64,000 bases of DNA, taken from contig NZ_JAGGOO010000061.1 of the NCBI RefSeq assembly GCF_018614415.1, forward strand, positions 1 through 64,000. Reading direction: 5' to 3'. Of this stretch, positions 33,183 through 41,879 are shown one piece after another. The position numbers and the translations under genes were made by a program. Position 1 is the stretch's first letter, and every line of letters starts with the position of its first letter. The stretch comes from Streptomyces sp. ISL-12. Lineage in GTDB: Bacteria > Actinomycetota > Actinomycetes > Streptomycetales > Streptomycetaceae. The notes beneath the pieces are model-generated. The model searched no databases, was not told the origin of the DNA, and saw only the letters and a program-made list of their open reading frames with translations.

Positions 33183-34010
33183 ATGACGTCCGCGGTGAGC
33201 GCGGCCGACCTCGCGCCGACGCCCTACGCCTGGGAGATCCGGGCCACCGGGCTGCGGGTCAGGGCGGGCCGGAAACGGATGGCCGTCGACGGCCTCGACC
33301 TGTCGCTGGGCACCGGCGTGCACGGCCTCCTCGGCCCCAACGGGGCGGGCAAGACCACCCTCATCCGCGCGCTGGCGACCGTACTGCGGCCCGCCGGGGG
33401 CTCCTTGGAGCTGCTCGGCCGGCCCGTGAGCGGCACGAGCGGCGCGGGCGGCACTGGCGAGCAGCGTGCGCTGCGCCGCCGGATCGGCTATCTGCCGCAG
33501 GAGTTCGGGTACTACAAGCGCTTCACCGTGCGCGAGTTCGTCGAGTACATGGCGTGGCTGAAGGAGGTGCCCAAGGCGGAGATCCCGGCGGCGGTGCAGC
33601 GTGCCGTGGAGCGGGTGGGCCTGGCGGACCGCGCCGATTCCCGGCTGAAGACACTGTCGGGCGGCATGGTGCGGCGGGTTGGCATCGCCCAGGCCGTCGT
33701 CAACGATCCGGCGGTCCTGCTGCTGGACGAGCCGACGGCCGGCCTCGACCCGGCGCAGCGGCTGCGCTTCCGCGAGCTGTTGCAGGAACTGGGCACGGAC
33801 ACCTGTGTGGTCGTCTCGACGCACCTGGTCGAGGATGTCGCCGCCGCCTGCAACGACGTGGTGCTCTTCGCCGAGGGCCGGCTGGTCTTCCAGGGCACCC
33901 CGGACCAACTGGCCGCGGCGGGCGGCCCGGAGCACGTGGGCGACAGTCCGCTGGAGCGCGGCTACTCGGCGCTGCTGCTGGCCCCCGAGCGGGAGAGGGG
34001 CACCTGGTGA
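33183..34010 (+). CDS. ABC transporter ATP-binding protein
   Basis: A 275-residue ATPase. Walker A is LLGPNGAGKTTL, the Q loop LPQEFGYYKRF, the signature TLSGGMVRRVGIAQ and Walker B AVLLLDEPTAGLD, followed by the switch His in VVVSTHLVED. It resembles export ATPases of the ABC-2 class. GGAAAGGA precedes the ATG. Overlaps the permease gene as GTGA. Confidence 0.95.
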   Translation: MTSAVSAADLAPTPYAWEIRATGLRVRAGRKRMAVDGLDLSLGTGVHGLLGPNGAGKTTLIRALATVLRPAGGSLELLGRPVSGTSGAGGTGEQRALRRRIGYLPQEFGYYKRFTVREFVEYMAWLKEVPKAEIPAAVQRAVERVGLADRADSRLKTLSGGMVRRVGIAQAVVNDPAVLLLDEPTAGLDPAQRLRFRELLQELGTDTCVVVSTHLVEDVAAACNDVVLFAEGRLVFQGTPDQLAAAGGPEHVGDSPLERGYSALLLAPERERGTW

Positions 34011-35407
34011 ACATCCGTGTCCTGCGCACCGAGCTGCGGCGCTCCGTCGCCCCGTGGGCCGGGACCGTGGTCCTGACGTCCGCGCTGGCGTTCCTGTACC
34101 TCGTCGACGGCGCGTGGTGGCGGGGCAGTACGGCGTGGACGGCCCAGTGGACGTCCCTGGCCCTGTGGACCCGCGGCCTGCTGTTCTACCTGTGGCCGCT
34201 CACCGTGGGGCTCGGGGCGCTGCAGGGCCTGCGCGATCACCGCTCCAGGATGACCGAGCTGCTGACGAGCACCCCGAGGCCCGCCCGGCACCGCGCCGCC
34301 GCGCTGACCGGTGCGACGGCCCTCACCCTGGCCGCGGCCTTCGCGCTCCTCGTCCTGGTGGGCGCCGTCCAGGTGATCGCCGGCTCCGGGTACCCGCACC
34401 TCGGATGGCTGCCGGTCTCGCTGGTGGGGGCGCTCTTCCTGGTCGCGGGTGCCGTACTGGGCATGGGCGCCGGGCGGGCCCTGCCGTCCGCGCTCACCCC
34501 GCCCGCGCTGGCCATGGGCGCCTTCGTGTTCACCGCCCTCCTCCAGTCGACGCTGGGCCGCACGGAGACGACCACGGCGGACGGGTACCCGGCCACGGAG
34601 CCGAACCGGCTCTCCCTGCTGTCACCGGCGGTGCAGGAGGTGCGCGACGTACTCGTCACGCTCTCCGTGCCCGTGCACGTCGGGCAGACGGTCTGGCTGC
34701 TCGGCATGGCCGCGACCGGCTTCGCGCTGCTGGTCGCCGCGACCCCGCGCGGCCGGCTGACCGCCCTGGTCCCCGTCGTGGCGGGCGCGGCGCTCGCCCT
34801 GCTCGTCCTGCCCTCCGACCCGCGCCGGATGTACGTCGTCGACGAGGCCGCCGCGGAGCTGGTGTGCGACGGCCCGGTGTGTGTCTCCCGGGCGCACCAG
34901 GCCCGGCTGGCCGGTCTGGTGGGTCCCGGCGAGGAGGCGCTGCGGCTGCTGCGCGGCGCCCTGGGCGACCGGGCGCCGGTCTCGGTCCGGGAGGACACCG
35001 CCGTACTGCCGGACGGCACGCTGCCGCGGTGGTCCCGCACGACCGTGCTGTTCGACTTCGACGACGACGTCGTCGCCGCCGCCTCGACGGACCGGGAGCT
35101 GACCCGGGCCCTGGTCGCCAAGGGCATGGTGCCGGGGTGCGCCCCGGCCGGCTGGAGCCGCTTCGGGCGGGAGACGTTCGCGCGGACCGCCGCGGTGGGC
35201 TGGGTCCTCGGGGATCTCCGGGCGCTTCCCGGTAACGGCCCGGCGAGCATGCGCCACGAGGCCGACGCCGAGGCCCGCCCGGTGTGGAAGGAACTCACGG
35301 CGCTGCCGCGGGCCGAGCAGCTCTCGCGGATCGAGGCGATGCGCGCCGCCGCGTTCTCCTGCGAGGGCGACGCGTTCGACGCGCTGACCGGTGGTGCGTC
35401 CCGGTGA
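34007..35407 (+). CDS. ABC-2-type permease with a large extracytoplasmic C-terminal domain
   Basis: A 466-residue protein. Residues ~1-265 hold about six to seven membrane helices (VVLTSALAFLYLVDGAWW, ALFLVAGAVLGMGAGRAL, LVPVVAGAALALLVLP). Residues ~268-466 are a soluble domain beginning PSDPRRMYVVDEAAAELVCD with two early Cys and a late Cys, probably outside the cell and disulfide-linked. Such a fused domain is not standard for ABC-2 permeases and may sense or bind the substrate. Confidence 0.75.
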   Translation: MNIRVLRTELRRSVAPWAGTVVLTSALAFLYLVDGAWWRGSTAWTAQWTSLALWTRGLLFYLWPLTVGLGALQGLRDHRSRMTELLTSTPRPARHRAAALTGATALTLAAAFALLVLVGAVQVIAGSGYPHLGWLPVSLVGALFLVAGAVLGMGAGRALPSALTPPALAMGAFVFTALLQSTLGRTETTTADGYPATEPNRLSLLSPAVQEVRDVLVTLSVPVHVGQTVWLLGMAATGFALLVAATPRGRLTALVPVVAGAALALLVLPSDPRRMYVVDEAAAELVCDGPVCVSRAHQARLAGLVGPGEEALRLLRGALGDRAPVSVREDTAVLPDGTLPRWSRTTVLFDFDDDVVAAASTDRELTRALVAKGMVPGCAPAGWSRFGRETFARTAAVGWVLGDLRALPGNGPASMRHEADAEARPVWKELTALPRAEQLSRIEAMRAAAFSCEGDAFDALTGGASR

Positions 35408-35560
35408 GACGGCTGACGGGGCCCGCGCGACGGCTGACGCGGCACGCGGGACGGCTGGCCCCGTACGCGGGACGGCTGACGCGGTACACGGGCAGGCTGA
35501 CCCCGTACACGGGACGGCTGACCCCGTACGCGCGACAGCTGACCCCGTACGCCCCGTGGC
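35404..35560. repeat. 21-bp in-frame repeats
   Basis: Units related to CGGCTGACCCCGTACACGGG recur about every 21 bases, seven times with variation, coding for the heptapeptides at the N-terminus of the last gene of the sigma-ABC operon. Confidence 0.85.
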
Positions 35561-36150
35561 CGGCGCTGTACGCGCGCTCGCGGCAGGTGCCCGCGTCGCT
35601 CGCCGTGGTGGTGACCGGCGCGGTGGTGGTGGGGGCACTGGCCCGGGGCGGGGCCGGGGAGCAGGGTGATCCCCGGCTTCCCGCGCTGGTCCTCGCCCTG
35701 GGGGTGATGGCCGCGTCGGTCGGGCTGAGCGGGCAGGACCTCGCGCTGGACCGCACGGCCGCGGTCCGCTGGGCGCCCCGCAGAGCGGCGCACGTGCTGC
35801 TGGCCGGCGCGGTGGTCGCCGCGGTCGTCGGCGTGGTGGCCGGCACCGTGCTGCCGGACGTGCGGACGGCGGGCGGGGAGCAGGCCACCGCCGCGTTCGT
35901 CGTCCGGGACGCCGCCGGCCTGATGGGCCTGGCCGCCCTGGGCGCGGCGCTCGCGGGCGGACGGTACGCGTGGACACTGCCGTTCGCCTGGCTCTCGTTC
36001 GCGTTCTTCGCCCCGCCCGCCACGAGCACGCCGACGCGGGTGGCGACCTGGCTGCTGCTGCCGCCCGGCACACCCGCGGGCACCTGGACGGCCCTGGCCC
36101 TCGCGGTCACCGGCACCGCGGCCTACGCCGTCGCGGGACCGCGGCGGTGA
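35404..36150 (+). CDS. Membrane protein with an N-terminal heptapeptide repeat, transporter-associated
   Basis: A 248-residue protein. Residues 1-55 are seven imperfect heptapeptides of the form RLTPYTG (RLTRHAG, RLAPYAG, RLTRYTG, RLTPYTG, RLTPYAR), very basic. Then come five or six membrane helices (ASLAVVVTGAVVVGALA, AAHVLLAGAVVAAVVGVVAG). It overlaps the permease gene as GTGA and is probably the second membrane subunit of the exporter. The start may lie further downstream if the repeat is not translated. Confidence 0.65.
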   Translation: MRRLTGPARRLTRHAGRLAPYAGRLTRYTGRLTPYTGRLTPYARQLTPYAPWPALYARSRQVPASLAVVVTGAVVVGALARGGAGEQGDPRLPALVLALGVMAASVGLSGQDLALDRTAAVRWAPRRAAHVLLAGAVVAAVVGVVAGTVLPDVRTAGGEQATAAFVVRDAAGLMGLAALGAALAGGRYAWTLPFAWLSFAFFAPPATSTPTRVATWLLLPPGTPAGTWTALALAVTGTAAYAVAGPRR

Positions 36151-36313
36151 CGTCCGGCGCCGCTGCCCCGCTGTCCGTGTCCGCGATCTCCCCCGGAACT
36201 GTCCGTGATCCGTAACGGACGCATCCCCTCGCCGCCTTCCCTCGTCCTGTCAGGTGATCACGGAACGACCGGAGATCGACGGGCACGGGGAACCACGGGA
36301 GAGCGGGGCGGGC

Positions 36314-37084
36314 ATGGCACGGCACAACGGCGGGCGGCGCTGGTACGGCAAGGTGTTCGGGGCGGCGCTCGGGGTGACGTTGCTCGCCGCCGGCGCCTCG
36401 GTGTGGACCGCGCAGGCCGGCTCCGCGGGCGGCGCCTCCCCGAAGGCGACCGCGTCGGCCACGCCGGCCGGCGTCGAGCCGGTCCCGGTGACCATCGCGC
36501 ACGCCTCGGACGCGGGGGCGCGCGGCGTCAACATCACCATCGACGACGGCCCGGACCCGGTGTGGACCCCCCAAGTCCTCGACATACTGCGGGAGTACGG
36601 GGTGAAGGCCACGTTCTGCATGGTGGGCACGCAGGCCGAGGCCTACCCGGACCTCGTGAAGCAGGTCGTCGCGGAGGGGCACCGGCTGTGCGACCACACC
36701 GTGTCGCACGACACCGCCATGGACCAGAAGACCCCGGCCTACCGGGCGAAGGAGATCCTCGACGCCGAACGCATGATCACCGAGGCGTCCGGGGGCGTAC
36801 GGCCGCTGTACTACCGCGCCCCCGGCGGCGCCTTCACCCCCGACAGCCGCAAGCTCGCCGCCTCCCGGGGCATGCGCCCGCTGGGCTGGAACGTCGACAC
36901 CAAGGACTGGGAACTGCCGGGCGCGGACGCCATCGTCGCCACCGTCGAGCAGCAGCTCTCCAACGGGCCGACGCTCCTCTTCCACGACGCCGGCGGCGAC
37001 CGCGCCCAGACCGTCGAGGCGCTGCGCCGCGTCCTGCCCTGGCTCAAGGAGCAGGGGTACTCGTTCGGCTTCCCGGTGCGCTGA
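36314..37084 (+). CDS. Secreted polysaccharide deacetylase (NodB domain)
   Basis: A 256-residue exported enzyme that would remove N-acetyl groups from peptidoglycan or chitin-like glycans. After a signal peptide (FGAALGVTLLAAGASVWTAQ AG) the NodB motifs are VNITIDDGPDPVWTP (catalytic Asp pair), HTVSHDT (metal HxxxH), YYRAPGGAF and PTLLFHDAGGD. Start ATG at 36314 with a GGGAG-type site. It lies convergent with kdpC. Confidence 0.93.
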   Translation: MARHNGGRRWYGKVFGAALGVTLLAAGASVWTAQAGSAGGASPKATASATPAGVEPVPVTIAHASDAGARGVNITIDDGPDPVWTPQVLDILREYGVKATFCMVGTQAEAYPDLVKQVVAEGHRLCDHTVSHDTAMDQKTPAYRAKEILDAERMITEASGGVRPLYYRAPGGAFTPDSRKLAASRGMRPLGWNVDTKDWELPGADAIVATVEQQLSNGPTLLFHDAGGDRAQTVEALRRVLPWLKEQGYSFGFPVR

Positions 37085-37112
37085 GCCGCGTCCCGGGGGC
37101 CTCGGTCCGGCT

Positions 37113-37781
37113 TCAGTCCCCGGCCGCGAGTTCCTTGAGCGCGACGTTGAGTTCGAGCACGTTCACCCGGGGCTCGCCGAGGAAGCCGAGGGTGCGGCCC
37201 TCGGTGTGCGCGGCGACCAGGTCCCGGACCCGGGCGGCGGACAGCCCGTTGCGCTCGGCGACCCGGTGGACCTGGAGCTGCGCGTACTCCGGGGAGATGT
37301 GCGGGTCCAGGCCGGAGCCGGAGGAGGTGACCGCGTCGGCGGGTACGTCGGCGGGGTCGACGGTGTGGCCGGGTACGGAGTTGTCCTCGACGACGGCGGC
37401 CCGCGCGGCCCTGACCCACGCGACCAGTTCGGCGTTGTCGGCGGAGCGGTTGGTGGCGCCGGAGAGGATCAGCTCGTACTGGGTGTTGACGCTGTTGGCG
37501 CCCAGTCCGTTGGCCGGCCGGCCCTGGAACCACGTGAGGTCGGGCTCCGGAGTCTCCTGACCGTCCTTCAGCGGCAGGTTGTACGCCTGCCCGATCAGCG
37601 ACGAGCCGACGACCCGGCCGCCCGACTCGGTCTCGGAGCCGTTCGCCCGGCCGGGGAACAGGCCCTGGGCGATGCCGGTGACGGCCAGCGGGTAGACGAT
37701 GCCGGTGACCACGGTCAGCACGAGGAGGGCGCGCAGGCCCGCCCCGAGCAGCCGGGCGGTGGTGGTGACGGAGGTGTTCAT
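37113..37781 (-). CDS. kdpC: Potassium-transporting ATPase subunit C
   Basis: A 222-residue single-span subunit of the high-affinity KdpFABC pump. The membrane helix is LRALLVLTVVTGIVYPLAVT, followed by GQAYNLPLKDGQETPEPDLT and the family GLDPHISPEYAQLQVHRVA and ELNVALKEL end. It begins 5 bases after kdpB. Last gene of the operon; kdpDE regulators are not in the window. Confidence 0.96.
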   Translation of the reverse strand: MNTSVTTTARLLGAGLRALLVLTVVTGIVYPLAVTGIAQGLFPGRANGSETESGGRVVGSSLIGQAYNLPLKDGQETPEPDLTWFQGRPANGLGANSVNTQYELILSGATNRSADNAELVAWVRAARAAVVEDNSVPGHTVDPADVPADAVTSSGSGLDPHISPEYAQLQVHRVAERNGLSAARVRDLVAAHTEGRTLGFLGEPRVNVLELNVALKELAAGD

Positions 37782-37786
37782 GGCGT

Positions 37787-39913
37787 TCAGCCGATCCCGG
37801 GGATGAGCGAGACGATCAGGTCGATGAGCTTGATGCCGACGAACGGGGCGACCAGCCCGCCCAGCCCGTAGACGGCGAGGTTGCGGCGGAGCAGCTGGTC
37901 GGCGCCGGCCGGCCGGTAGCGCACCCCCTTCAGGGCGAGCGGCACCAGCACGACGATGATCAGCGCGTTGAAGATCACCGCCGACAGGATCGCGGAGTCC
38001 GGCGAGGACAGGCCCATGATGTTGAGCTTGTCCAGGCCCGGATAGACCGCCGCGAACAGCGCCGGGATGATCGCGAAGTACTTGGCGACGTCGTTGGCGA
38101 TGGAGAACGTGGTCAGCGCGCCCCGGGTGATAAGCAGCTGCTTGCCGATCTCGACGATCTCGATCAGCTTGGTCGGGTCGGAGTCGAGGTCGACCATGTT
38201 GCCGGCCTCCTTGGCGGCCGACGTACCGGTGTTCATGGCCACGCCGACGTCGGCCTGGGCGAGGGCGGGCGCGTCGTTGGTGCCGTCGCCGGTCATCGCG
38301 ACCAGCTTGCCGCCGGCCTGCTCCCGTTTGATCAGGGCCATCTTGTCCTCGGGGGTGGCCTCCGCGAGGAAGTCGTCGACGCCCGCCTCGTCGGCGATGG
38401 CCTTGGCGGTCAGGGGGTTGTCCCCCGTGATCATCACCGTCCGGATGCCCATGCGGCGCAGTTCGGCGAACCGTTCGCGCATGCCGTCCTTGACGACGTC
38501 CTTGAGGTGGACGACGCCCAGCACGCGGGCGCCGTCGGCGTCCTCGACCGCGACGAGCAGCGGGGTGCCGCCCGCCTCGGAGATCCGGGCGACGGTCGCC
38601 TCCGCGTCCTCGGCCACCGTGCCGCCGCGCTCCTGGACCCAGGCGATGACCGAACCGGCCGCGCCCTTGCGGACCTTGCGGCCGTCCACGTCCACGCCGG
38701 ACATCCGGGTCTGCGCGGTGAACTCGATCCACTCGGCGCCGGCCAGCTCCCCCTGGTGGCGTTCGCGCAGCCCGTACTTCTCCTTGGCGAGGACGACGAC
38801 CGACCGGCCCTCGGGCGTCTCGTCGGCCAGCGAGGAGAGCTGGGCGGCGTCCGCCACCTCGGCCTGTGTCGTCCCGCGCACGGGCACGAACTCGGCGGCC
38901 TGCCGGTTGCCCAGGGTGATCGTGCCGGTCTTGTCCAGCAGCAGCGTGGAGACGTCACCAGCGGCCTCCACCGCACGGCCCGACATGGCGAGCACGTTGC
39001 GCTGCACCAGACGGTCCATGCCCGCGATGCCGATCGCGGAGAGCAGGGCGCCGATGGTGGTCGGGATCAGGCAGACCAGCAGCGCCACCAGCACGACCAT
39101 CGTCAGCCGGGTGCCGGCGTGGTCCGCGAAGGACGGGAGCGTGGCGCAGGCCAGCAGGAAGACGACGGTCAGCGAGGCCAGCAGGATGTTCAGGGCGATC
39201 TCGTTGGGCGTCTTCTGCCGGGCCGCGCCCTCCACCAGGCCGATCATCCGGTCGATGAAGGTCTCGCCGGGCCGGGTGGTGATCCGCACGACGACGCGGT
39301 CGGAGAGCACCCTCGTGCCGCCGGTGACGGCGGACCGGTCGCCGCCGGACTCGCGGATGACGGGCGCCGACTCACCGGTGATCGCCGACTCGTCGACGGA
39401 CGCGACGCCCTCGACGACGTCGCCGTCCCCGGGTATGACGTCCCCGGCCTCGCAGACGACCAGGTCGCCGACGGTGAGGTCGGTGCCGGGGACCGTGCTG
39501 CCGTCGACCCGCCGGGCCACCGTGTCGGTCTTGGCCCGGCGCAGGGTGTCGGCCTGCGCCTTGCCGCGGCCCTCGGCGACCGCCTCCGCCAGGTTGGCGA
39601 AGAGCACGGTCAGCCAGAGCCAGGCGCTGATCGTCCAGCCGAACCAGTCGCCGGGGTCGGTGAAGGAGAACACCGTGGTCAGCACGGACCCCACCAGCAC
39701 CACGAACATCACGGGCGACTTCACCATCACCCGCGGGTCGAGCTTGCGGAAGGCGTCCGGCAGCGAGGTGACCAGTTGCCTGGGATCGAAGAGGCCCGCG
39801 CCCGCACGGCCGCCCCCTTCGGACGTACGGCCGCCGGGTGCGTCGCGGTGCGGCGCCCGGGCCGGAGTGGCTGTGGACATCGAGTCCTCGTGCTCCTGCG
39901 TGTCGGTGGTCAT
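37787..39913 (-). CDS. kdpB: Potassium-transporting ATPase subunit B
   Basis: A 708-residue P-type ATPase. Key motifs are the phosphorylated Asp in LLLDKTGTITLGN, the actuator loop SAITGESAPVI, the hinge MITGDNPLTAKAIADEAGVD and GTNDAPALAQADVGVAMNTG. The ATG at 39913 overlaps the kdpA stop (ATGA). A disordered ~40-residue N-terminal extension rich in Gly and Arg precedes the core. Confidence 0.97.
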   Translation of the reverse strand: MTTDTQEHEDSMSTATPARAPHRDAPGGRTSEGGGRAGAGLFDPRQLVTSLPDAFRKLDPRVMVKSPVMFVVLVGSVLTTVFSFTDPGDWFGWTISAWLWLTVLFANLAEAVAEGRGKAQADTLRRAKTDTVARRVDGSTVPGTDLTVGDLVVCEAGDVIPGDGDVVEGVASVDESAITGESAPVIRESGGDRSAVTGGTRVLSDRVVVRITTRPGETFIDRMIGLVEGAARQKTPNEIALNILLASLTVVFLLACATLPSFADHAGTRLTMVVLVALLVCLIPTTIGALLSAIGIAGMDRLVQRNVLAMSGRAVEAAGDVSTLLLDKTGTITLGNRQAAEFVPVRGTTQAEVADAAQLSSLADETPEGRSVVVLAKEKYGLRERHQGELAGAEWIEFTAQTRMSGVDVDGRKVRKGAAGSVIAWVQERGGTVAEDAEATVARISEAGGTPLLVAVEDADGARVLGVVHLKDVVKDGMRERFAELRRMGIRTVMITGDNPLTAKAIADEAGVDDFLAEATPEDKMALIKREQAGGKLVAMTGDGTNDAPALAQADVGVAMNTGTSAAKEAGNMVDLDSDPTKLIEIVEIGKQLLITRGALTTFSIANDVAKYFAIIPALFAAVYPGLDKLNIMGLSSPDSAILSAVIFNALIIVVLVPLALKGVRYRPAGADQLLRRNLAVYGLGGLVAPFVGIKLIDLIVSLIPGIG

Positions 39914-41574
39914 GCCGCCAGCCCCTCGGCGAGCGGGCCCAGCGCCAGCGCCGGGAAGTAGGTCAGACCGGTGATGATCAGAACGGCGCCCACCAGCAAC
40001 CCCGTGAACAGGGGCTTCTCGGTGCGCAGGGTGCCCGCGGTGGCCGGCACCGGCCGCTGGGCGGCCAGCGAGCCGGCGAGCGCCAGGACGAACACCATCG
40101 GCAGGAAGCGGCCCAGCAGCATGGCGAGGCCCAGGGTCGTGTTGAACCACTGGGTGTCGGCGTTCAGGCCGGCGAAGGCCGAGCCGTTGTTGTTGGACGC
40201 GGAGGTGTAGGCGTACAGGATCTCGGAGAAGCCGTGCGCCCCGCTGTTGGTCATCGAGTCGCCCGGGGTGGGCAGGGCGACCGCCAGCGCGGTGCCGACC
40301 AGGACCAGCGCGGGGGTGACGAGGAGGTAGCAGGCGGCGTACTTGATCTCCCGGGTGCCGATCTTGCGGCCCAGGTACTCCGGCGTGCGCCCGACCATGA
40401 GCCCCGCGATGAACACCGCGATGACCGCCATGACCAGCATGCCGTAGAGCCCGGAGCCGACCCCGCCGGGGGCGATCTCGCCCAGCATCATGCCGAGCAG
40501 GGCGATGCCGCCGCCGAGGCCGGTGAACGACGAGTGAAAGGAGTCCACGGCGCCGGTGGAGGTCAGGGTGGTGGACACCGCGAACAGCGACGAGCCGCCG
40601 ATGCCGAAGCGCAGCTCCTTGCCCTCCATCGCCCCGCCCGCGAGCTCCAGCGCCGGGCCGTGGTGGGCGGACTCGGTCCACATCATCAGGGCGACGAAGC
40701 CGGCCCAGATGGTGCCCATGGCCGCGAGGATCGCGTACCCCTGCCGCACCGAGCCGGCCATGACGCCGAAGGTCCGGGTCAGGGCGACCGGGATCAGCAG
40801 GATCAGGAAGATCTCGAAGAGGTTGGTGAAGGGGGTGGGGTTCTCGTAGGGGTGGGCGCTGTTGGCGTTGAAGTAGCCGCCGCCGTTGGTGCCCAGCTCC
40901 TTGATGGCCTCCTGCGAGGCGACCGCGCCGCCGTTCCACTGCTGCGTGCCGCCCGTGAACTGACCGACCTCGTGGATGCCGGAGAAGTTCTGGACGACGC
41001 CGCACGCCGCCAGCACCACCGCGGCCACGGCCGCGATCGGCACCAGGACGCGGACCACCCCGCGCACCAGGTCGGCCCAGAAGTTGCCCAGCTCACCGGT
41101 GCGGGACCGGGCGAACCCGCGTACGAGGGCGACGGCGACGGCCATGCCGACGGCGGCCGAGACGAAGTTCTGCACGGCCAGACCGGCGGTCTGCACGACG
41201 TGGCCCATGGTCTGTTCGCCGTAGTACGACTGCCAGTTGGTGTTGGTCACGAAGGAGACGGCGGTGTTGAACGCCTGGTCCGGGTCGACGGAGGCGAACC
41301 CCAGCGAGCCGGGCAGCACGCCCTGGAGCCGCTGGAGCAGGTAGAGGAAGAGGACACCGGCCAGGGAGAAGGCGAGGACACCGCGCAGATACGCGGGCCA
41401 GCGCATCCGCGTGTCCGGGTCGGCACCGATGCCCTGGTAGATCCACTTCTCGACCCGCAGATGCCTGGGGGACGAGTAGACCCTGGCCATGTGATTGCCG
41501 AGGGGTATGTAGGCGAGCGCCAGCGCGGCGACGAGCGCGAGCGACTGGAGCACGCCGGCGAGGACGGGGCTCAT
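39910..41574 (-). CDS. kdpA: Potassium-transporting ATPase subunit A
   Basis: A 554-residue channel-like subunit with four repeated pore loops. Family segments include FNTAVSFVTNTNWQSYYGEQ, IKELGTNGGGYFNANSAHPY, and SGAHGFSEILYAYTSASNNN GSAF. It binds K+ and passes it to KdpB. Starts 9 bases after kdpF. Confidence 0.97.
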   Translation of the reverse strand: MSPVLAGVLQSLALVAALALAYIPLGNHMARVYSSPRHLRVEKWIYQGIGADPDTRMRWPAYLRGVLAFSLAGVLFLYLLQRLQGVLPGSLGFASVDPDQAFNTAVSFVTNTNWQSYYGEQTMGHVVQTAGLAVQNFVSAAVGMAVAVALVRGFARSRTGELGNFWADLVRGVVRVLVPIAAVAAVVLAACGVVQNFSGIHEVGQFTGGTQQWNGGAVASQEAIKELGTNGGGYFNANSAHPYENPTPFTNLFEIFLILLIPVALTRTFGVMAGSVRQGYAILAAMGTIWAGFVALMMWTESAHHGPALELAGGAMEGKELRFGIGGSSLFAVSTTLTSTGAVDSFHSSFTGLGGGIALLGMMLGEIAPGGVGSGLYGMLVMAVIAVFIAGLMVGRTPEYLGRKIGTREIKYAACYLLVTPALVLVGTALAVALPTPGDSMTNSGAHGFSEILYAYTSASNNNGSAFAGLNADTQWFNTTLGLAMLLGRFLPMVFVLALAGSLAAQRPVPATAGTLRTEKPLFTGLLVGAVLIITGLTYFPALALGPLAEGLAA

Positions 41575-41583
41575 GGGGCGCTC

Positions 41584-41673
41584 TCAGAACCTCTCCGGGT
41601 GGATCAGGGCGATGACGAGGTAACCGAGCAGGGAGACGGCCACGATGAGGCCGACGACGTTCTCGACGGTCAC
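41584..41673 (-). CDS. kdpF: Potassium-transporting ATPase subunit F
   Basis: A 29-residue single-helix subunit that stabilises the Kdp complex: the frame reads VTVENVVGLIVAVSLLGYLV then IALIHPERF. The ending and its place before kdpA identify it. GTG at 41673 overlaps the stop of the 27-residue gene upstream. Confidence 0.93.
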   Translation of the reverse strand: MTVENVVGLIVAVSLLGYLVIALIHPERF

Positions 41674-41753
41674 AGCTTCGTCACCCCCTTGGCGACGAGA
41701 GCCACGAGCGCGAACACCGCGATCGTGGTGACGACGAAGGCCACGTCGGCCAT
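41670..41753 (-). CDS. 27-residue membrane micropeptide ahead of kdpF
   Basis: The frame reads MADVAFVVTTIAVFALVALV then AKGVTKL, a single membrane helix with a basic end. The ATG has AGGAG 6 bases upstream, and its stop overlaps the kdpF GTG by 4 bases, so it is very likely translated as the first gene of the kdp operon. It is similar in size and topology to KdpF but different in sequence; I recall similar peptides in other Streptomyces but no assigned function. Confidence 0.75.
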   Translation of the reverse strand: MADVAFVVTTIAVFALVALVAKGVTKL

Positions 41754-41830
41754 CGCGAGCTCCTAATGAGGTGCGGAGAAGAATCTGCCACGTCGAGGAA
41801 AGCCCCTCTGTGACCGGATTCGTACCGTCG

Positions 41831-41879
41831 TTGATGGCTCCCTTACGGCGGCGCGAACACCTTTGACGCTTCCCTTACG
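41831..41879 (-). promoter_or_regulatory. Direct repeats upstream of the kdp operon
   Basis: TTGATGGCTCCCTTACG (41831-41847) and TTGACGCTTCCCTTACG (41863-41879) match at 14 of 17 positions and start 32 bases apart, about three helical turns. On the kdp strand they read CGTAAGGGA...TCAA. They are candidate binding sites for KdpE or another activator. Confidence 0.6.
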
